DNA from: Roseovarius sp. MMSF_3350
GTDB taxonomy: Bacteria > Pseudomonadota > Alphaproteobacteria > Rhodobacterales > Rhodobacteraceae
NCBI RefSeq assembly: GCF_030733425.1
Contig: NZ_JASHIZ010000011.1
Location: 62,001-126,000, forward strand
Length of the DNA stretch: 64,000 nucleotides
Direction: 5' to 3'
Shown: one piece after another, positions 59,930 through 64,000 of the stretch
How the letters are laid out: every line of letters starts with the position of its first letter
Numbering within the stretch: the stretch's first letter is position 1
Position numbers and translations under genes: made by a program
The notes under the pieces: model-generated
The model's database searches: none
Told to the model about the DNA's origin: nothing
What the model saw: only the letters and a program-made list of their open reading frames with translations

Positions 59930-60863
59930 AGAAGCGGTACTCGCGTTCGATTTCCTGCGCGAGGTCGGCGAGAAGGGCGATGATCTCGGTGATGTATTCG
60001 TGCAGGCCGTATTCGAAGATCGCGTCGACCTCGTGGGCGAGGTATTTGCGGTTGATATAGTCGAGCTTCCTCATGGCGTCGGAGGGATGCGCGTTGCCGG
60101 CATTGAGGCTGCGCAGGTTTTCCTGAAGCTGGGCGGCGCAGAAGGCGAGGCTGCGGGGCAGGCGCTGGTCGAGGATGAGGAAATGGGTGATGTCGCGGGG
60201 GCCGGAATCGGCGCCGTATTCCATGCGGAATCCGCCGCGCGCCGCGACCGAGCGCAGGATGGTTTCCCATTGCACGTTATCCAGCGCCGAGCCCACCGCG
60301 CGGGCCGTGGGCAGCAGGACGTAGTATTTCACGTCGAGAATGCGTGCGGTGTTGTCGGCGCGTTCGAGGAAGGTGCCCAGCCGGGCGAAATCGTAGCGTT
60401 CGCCGCGCAGCATGGTGCCGTGGGTCATGCCGCGCACCAGCGAGGTGTTCTGACGCAGGGTGCGCAGGCAGCCGGGCAGGTCGCGCTCGGCCACCTGGCG
60501 GGAAAGGTTATCCTGGGCGTTCATGTAGGCGCTGTTGATCGCCTCCCACATGTCGCCGGTCAGCGCGGTGCGCACGAGCCGGGCGTTCTGCCGCGCGGAG
60601 CAGATGCAGGAATAGACCGACGAGCTGTTGCCCCGGTCGCGCAGAAGCCAGTTGATCGCGGCCTCCTTGGTGACCTCGCCCTTGGCCGCCTCGAAAGCGG
60701 GCCAGACGCCGGCGGATTGCAGGACCGAGCGCCATTCCGCCGCGCTGTCGCCCATGCGGGTCAGCGCGATGCGCTGGCCGGTCTCTATCAGGCGGGCGGT
60801 ATTCTCGGCCCGTTCGAGGTAACGGAAGAGCCAGAAGAGGCCGTTTGCGGTTTTGCCGAGCAT
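59922..60863 (-). CDS. Alpha-E domain protein
   Basis: A 313-aa mostly helical protein of the alpha-E family: MLGKTANGLFWLFRYLERAENTARLIETGQRIAL at the start, YSCICSARQNARLVRTALTGDMWEAINSAY, and RYDFARLGTFLERADNTARILDVKYY later. It always travels with circularly permuted ATP-grasp proteins and transglutaminases and is thought to take part in peptide ligation or tagging. It starts 4 bp after the ATP-grasp stop. Confidence 0.9.
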   Translation of the reverse strand: MLGKTANGLFWLFRYLERAENTARLIETGQRIALTRMGDSAAEWRSVLQSAGVWPAFEAAKGEVTKEAAINWLLRDRGNSSSVYSCICSARQNARLVRTALTGDMWEAINSAYMNAQDNLSRQVAERDLPGCLRTLRQNTSLVRGMTHGTMLRGERYDFARLGTFLERADNTARILDVKYYVLLPTARAVGSALDNVQWETILRSVAARGGFRMEYGADSGPRDITHFLILDQRLPRSLAFCAAQLQENLRSLNAGNAHPSDAMRKLDYINRKYLAHEVDAIFEYGLHEYITEIIALLADLAQEIEREYRFYE

Positions 60864-60867
60864 CGCG

Positions 60868-62292
60868 TCAGTCCTCCAGCACCCAGGTGTCCTTGGTGCC
60901 GCCGCCCTGCGACGAGTTCACCACCAGCGAGCCTTTCTTGAGCGCCACGCGCGTCAGCCCGCCCGGCGTGACCTGGATGCCGTTCGGGTTGACCAGCACG
61001 AAGGGGCGCAGGTCGACATGCCGGGGGCTGAGACCCTTGGCGGTGAAGGTGGGCACCGTCGACAGGCTGAGCGTGGGCTGGGCGATGTAGTTCGAGGGCC
61101 GGGCGTCGAGTTTCCGGGCGAAGTCGGCGATTTCCTTTTTCGAGGCGGCGGGCCCCACGAGCATGCCGTAGCCGCCGGAGCCGTGGACCTCTTTGACAAC
61201 CAGTTCGGCGAGGTGTTCGCGGACGTAGGCCAGATCGTCCGCCTCGGAACAGCGCCAGGTGGGGACATTGGGCAGAAGCGGCTGCTCGCCGGTGTAGAAC
61301 TCGACGATCTCGGGCATGTAGGAATAGATCGCCTTGTCGTCGGCGATGCCCGTGCCGGGCGCGTTGGCGATGGTGATGCCGCCGGCGCGGTAGACATCCA
61401 TGATGCCCGCGACGCCAAGCTGGCTGTCGGGATTGAAATTGAGCGGATCGAGGAAGTCGTCATCGACGCGGCGGTAGAGCACATCGATGGGTTTGTAGCC
61501 ACAGGTCGTGCGCATGGCGACACGGCCGTCGACCACGCGCAGGTCATGGCCCTCGACCAGTTCGACGCCCATCTGATCGGCCAGGAAGGCGTGCTCGAAA
61601 TAGGCGGAGTTGTAGATGCCGGGGGTCAGCACGGCCACGACGGGCGCGTCCTTGGTGCCCGCGGGCGCGCAGGCAGCCAGTGACCGGCGCAGGTTCGTGG
61701 GGTAGTTCTGCACCGGCTGGACGCGGTTGCGGGAAAACAGCTCTGGGAACATCTGGAGCATGGTTTCGCGGTTTTCCAGCATGTAGCTGACGCCCGAAGG
61801 GGTGCGGGCATTGTCCTCGAGCACGAAGAATTCGCCCGGGCCGGTGCGCACGATGTCGATACCGACGATATGGGTATAGACGCCGCCCGGGGGTTCGACC
61901 CCGATCATGTGGGGCAGGAAGGCGTCGTTGCGGGCGATCATCTCGGCGGGCAGGCGCCCGGCCTTCACGATTTCCTGCTTGTGATAGATGTCGTGCAGGA
62001 AGGCGTTGATCGCGCGCACGCGCTGTTCGATGCCGCGCGACAGCTTGAAGAATTCGTTGCCCGACAGGATGCGGGGGATGATGTCGAAGGGGATCAGCCG
62101 TTCCTCGGCCTCGGCGCGGCCATAGACGTTGAAGGTGATGCCGGTGAGGCGGAAGAGGTCCTCGCACTCTCTCTGCTTGGCGCGCAGGCGGGAGGGGTCC
62201 TCGGCGTCGAACCATTGGTGGAACGTCGCATAGGGGTCGCGCAGGGTCTTCTCGGTGCCCCACATTTCGTCGAAGAAAGGGTCTGATGGCAT
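60868..62292 (-). CDS. Circularly permuted ATP-grasp protein
   Basis: A 474-aa member of the circularly permuted ATP-grasp family (DUF404/DUF407 type). Family motifs include FDIIPRILSGNEFFKLSRGIEQRVRAINAFLHDIY, FFVLEDNARTPSGVSYMLENRE, ELVVKEVHGSGGYGMLVGP and RHVDLRPFVLVNPNGIQVTPGGLTRVAL. It probably makes an amide or peptide bond using ATP. The ATG at 62292 is set by GGAGGTGAAC just before it; one 15 bp upstream lacks this. First gene of the Anbu island. Confidence 0.92.
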   Translation of the reverse strand: MPSDPFFDEMWGTEKTLRDPYATFHQWFDAEDPSRLRAKQRECEDLFRLTGITFNVYGRAEAEERLIPFDIIPRILSGNEFFKLSRGIEQRVRAINAFLHDIYHKQEIVKAGRLPAEMIARNDAFLPHMIGVEPPGGVYTHIVGIDIVRTGPGEFFVLEDNARTPSGVSYMLENRETMLQMFPELFSRNRVQPVQNYPTNLRRSLAACAPAGTKDAPVVAVLTPGIYNSAYFEHAFLADQMGVELVEGHDLRVVDGRVAMRTTCGYKPIDVLYRRVDDDFLDPLNFNPDSQLGVAGIMDVYRAGGITIANAPGTGIADDKAIYSYMPEIVEFYTGEQPLLPNVPTWRCSEADDLAYVREHLAELVVKEVHGSGGYGMLVGPAASKKEIADFARKLDARPSNYIAQPTLSLSTVPTFTAKGLSPRHVDLRPFVLVNPNGIQVTPGGLTRVALKKGSLVVNSSQGGGTKDTWVLED

Positions 62293-62412
62293 GTTCACCT
62301 CCGGCATTTCATAGAAGCAGGCAGGCGCGAAGCTGGCAAGATAGTGGTTTGCAGCCCGGTGAGCGCGTTATGCTAAGAGGCGGGAACTGCTGGATTTTTG
62401 TGCAAGGCCGGT

Positions 62413-63327
62413 TCAGGTGAAACGAAAGAAGACCGGCGCGGTGCGGCGGATGTAATCCTCGAAGAAGGTGGTGAAGGTGGCCACCAGCGGGGGAAACGCC
62501 TCGTAGGGCGGGTAGAAAAGCGTGAGCCAGAGGGGCGTGACCTGCCAGTCGGGCATCAGGATCGTGACCTCGCCCGAGGCCAGCCCGTCGGCCACGAGGA
62601 AATCGGGCAATACGGTGATTCCCTGGCCGTGGCGGGCCATCTGGTAGAGCAGATCGCCATTGTTGGTGATCAGGCTGCTGCCTGCCTGGACGCTGCGCTG
62701 GGCCTGGTCGCGGGTGAACTCCCACGTCTCGGGCGTGCCGGTGGCGCTGTGGGACAAGCACAGCTCGCGGAGCAGGTCGGCAGGATCGGCGGGGGGCGCG
62801 GTGTCGGCAAAGAGGGACGGGGCGGCGACGGCGTGGCGCGGCACCTCGCAGATCTTGCGCCAGATGGTGGATTTGTCGGATGGCGGGCCGGAGATGCGGA
62901 TCGAAAGGTCGTAAGGGTCTTCGATGATGTCGACGAAGCGGTCGGTCAGGGTGACGCCGAGGTCGATCCTTGGGTAGGCGTCGCGGAAGGCGGCGATAAG
63001 GCCCGGCATCAGGCGCAGGCCCAGCGACATGGGCGCGTTGAGCCGCAGGCGGCCCTGGTCGGGATGGGCCGCGTGCATCAGCGCGTCGGTTGTGGCGTCC
63101 AGCTCGGTCAGCAGGGGACGATAGCGGGCGGCCACCACGGCGCCGGCATCGGTGAGGGAGACCTTTCGGGTGGTGCGCAGGAGAAGCTGCTGGCCGAAGC
63201 TGTCTTCGAGCTTCGCGATGATCCGTGTGACGCTGGAGGGCGTCATGTCGAGCGCACGGGCGGCGGCGGCAAAGCTGCGGCGCTCGGCCACTTCGAGGAA
63301 GACGCGGATGGGCTTGATATCCTGCAT
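62413..63327 (-). CDS. LysR-family regulator (dehydroascorbate/aromatic-type clade)
   Basis: A 304-aa LysR protein: HTH at MQDIKPIRVFLEVAERRSFAAAARALDMTPSSVTRIIAKLEDSFG, then the effector domain with LRLNAPMSLGLRLMPGLIAAFRDAYPRIDL. It diverges from a VOC dioxygenase gene across a 113-bp gap with clear LysR boxes and is likely to control it. The 120-bp gap after its stop holds the promoter of the Anbu genes. Confidence 0.88.
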   Translation of the reverse strand: MQDIKPIRVFLEVAERRSFAAAARALDMTPSSVTRIIAKLEDSFGQQLLLRTTRKVSLTDAGAVVAARYRPLLTELDATTDALMHAAHPDQGRLRLNAPMSLGLRLMPGLIAAFRDAYPRIDLGVTLTDRFVDIIEDPYDLSIRISGPPSDKSTIWRKICEVPRHAVAAPSLFADTAPPADPADLLRELCLSHSATGTPETWEFTRDQAQRSVQAGSSLITNNGDLLYQMARHGQGITVLPDFLVADGLASGEVTILMPDWQVTPLWLTLFYPPYEAFPPLVATFTTFFEDYIRRTAPVFFRFT

Positions 63328-63337
63328 GGGGCAATTA

Positions 63338-63364
63338 TTGCACCATATGCAATAGTATATGCAA
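63338..63364. promoter_or_regulatory. LysR-type operator between lysR and VOC gene
   Basis: TTGCACCATATGCAA (63338-63352) is an inverted repeat TTGCA-N5-TGCAA with the T-N11-A core of LysR boxes. The right arm ATATGCAA is repeated directly at 63357-63364, 12 bp on, resembling a recognition site followed by an activation half-site. Confidence 0.65.
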
Positions 63365-63440
63365 GTTTGTTGCTATTCTCCTGAGTGGCTCTTTGCTCCA
63401 GATTGCACGGTAACGAAGGATCAACCGAAAGGGCTGTATC

Positions 63441-64000
63441 ATGATTACCGAGATCAAGGGCCTGCACCACGTCACGTCGATGGCGGGCGATGCCAATGAG
63501 AATAACGCGTTCTTTACCAAGGTGCTGGGTTTGCGCCGGGTGAAGATCACGGTGAATTTCGACGCGCCGGAGGTGTATCACCTGTACTTCGGCGACGAGG
63601 TCGGCACGCCGGGGGCGGTGATGACGACCTTCCCCTTTGGCCAGATGCCGCGCGGCACGCGGGGCGTGGGCGAAGTGGGCGTGACCGAATTCGCGGTGCC
63701 GCATGGCGCGCTGGGCTATTGGAAAGACCGGCTGGCGGCGGCGGGCGTGACCGGGCTGGTGGAGGACACCGCCTTTGGCGAGAAGCGGCTGGGGTTTGAC
63801 GGGCCGGACGGCGACGGGTTCGCGCTGGTCGAGACGGATGTGCGCGGGCGCACGCCCTGGACCGGGGCGGATGTGCCGGAAAGTGCCGCGATCCTGGGCT
63901 TTCACGGGGCCCGGTTTGCGCTGCGGGATGCGGATGCGACCGGCGAGCTGTTGCGCTTCATGGGGTATCAGAAGATGGACACCCAAGGCGACCTGACGCG
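63441..64000 (+). CDS. VOC/glyoxalase-family ring-cleaving dioxygenase (5' part)
   Basis: The reading starts MITEIKGLHHVTSMAGDANENNAFF and continues through KVLGLRRVKITVNFDAPEVYHLYFGD and LGFDGPDGDGFALVE, the beta-alpha-beta-beta-beta pattern of MhqO-like glyoxalase/dioxygenases. The metal His is likely in LHHV and a Tyr/His in VYHLYFGD. It runs off the right edge, about 186 codons in. The closest annotated relatives are usually called ring-cleaving dioxygenase or VOC family protein. Confidence 0.85.
   Translation, partial: MITEIKGLHHVTSMAGDANENNAFFTKVLGLRRVKITVNFDAPEVYHLYFGDEVGTPGAVMTTFPFGQMPRGTRGVGEVGVTEFAVPHGALGYWKDRLAAAGVTGLVEDTAFGEKRLGFDGPDGDGFALVETDVRGRTPWTGADVPESAAILGFHGARFALRDADATGELLRFMGYQKMDTQGDLT

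Overview
The window is a high-GC alphaproteobacterial chromosome segment dominated by a photosynthesis gene cluster (PGC) of the Rhodobacterales type, at roughly 1-48,010. It carries acsF (the O2-dependent cyclase) and no bchE. It also has crtA (spheroidenone branch), pufQBALM followed by pufC, no pufX and no puc antenna genes. Together with intergenic palindromic repeats typical of marine Rhodobacteraceae, this suggests an aerobic anoxygenic phototroph of the Roseobacter group. The genus cannot be fixed from the sequence alone.

PGC layout: (1) minus strand, bchO (cut by the window edge)-bchD-bchI-crtA. (2) Plus strand, crtI-crtB-tspO and a Na+/Ca2+-exchanger-type gene. (3) Minus strand, crtD-crtC. 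(4) Plus strand superoperon crtE-crtF-bchC-bchX-(44-aa ORF)-bchY-bchZ-pufQ-(45-aa pufK-like ORF)-pufB-pufA-pufL-pufM-pufC, then dxs and a glutaredoxin-MauE fusion. (5) Minus strand, from 41,406 down to 24,642: bchF-bchN-bchB-bchH-bchL-bchM-lhaA-puhA-puhB-puhC-(98-aa ORF)-acsF-puhE-hemA-cycA and a glycolipid-binding-family gene. (6) Plus strand, ppaA-ppsR, then bchG-(PucC family)-bchP-idi. Together these encode ALA synthesis, the Mg and Bchl branches, the spheroidene/spheroidenone pathway, isoprenoid supply (dxs, idi), LH1 and reaction centre structural proteins, assembly factors, the soluble donor cytochrome c2 and the cluster's own redox/light regulators. Perfect TGT-N12-ACA PpsR boxes lie at the crtA/crtI, crtD/crtE, bchC, bchF, ppaA and bchG starts, often as tandem pairs 7-8 bp apart.

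From 48,070 on lies C1/oxalate-type metabolism: a LysR regulator, an NAD-dependent formate dehydrogenase (fused FdsG-FdsB, then FdsA), a FadR-type GntR regulator, formyl-CoA:oxalate CoA-transferase (frc) and an orphan TctC-type binding protein. The inferred logic is oxalate to formyl-CoA to formate to CO2 plus NADH, but the oxalyl-CoA decarboxylase is not in the window.

The last part, on the minus strand, holds a quinone oxidoreductase-like gene and the four-gene Anbu island (circularly permuted ATP-grasp, alpha-E, transglutaminase-like, Anbu proteasome-like peptidase). A LysR gene diverging from a truncated glyoxalase/VOC dioxygenase gene closes the window.

The most notable observations are a PufC with only three CXXCH motifs, two uncharacterised micro-ORFs at bchX/bchY and pufQ/pufB, crtC without a canonical start, a repeat element translated inside BchB and another supplying the bchZ ribosome binding site, two paired-hairpin elements at the two spaced convergent junctions, and matching GntR-like operators before gntR-frc and tctC. 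No tRNA, rRNA, CRISPR or insertion sequence was seen.
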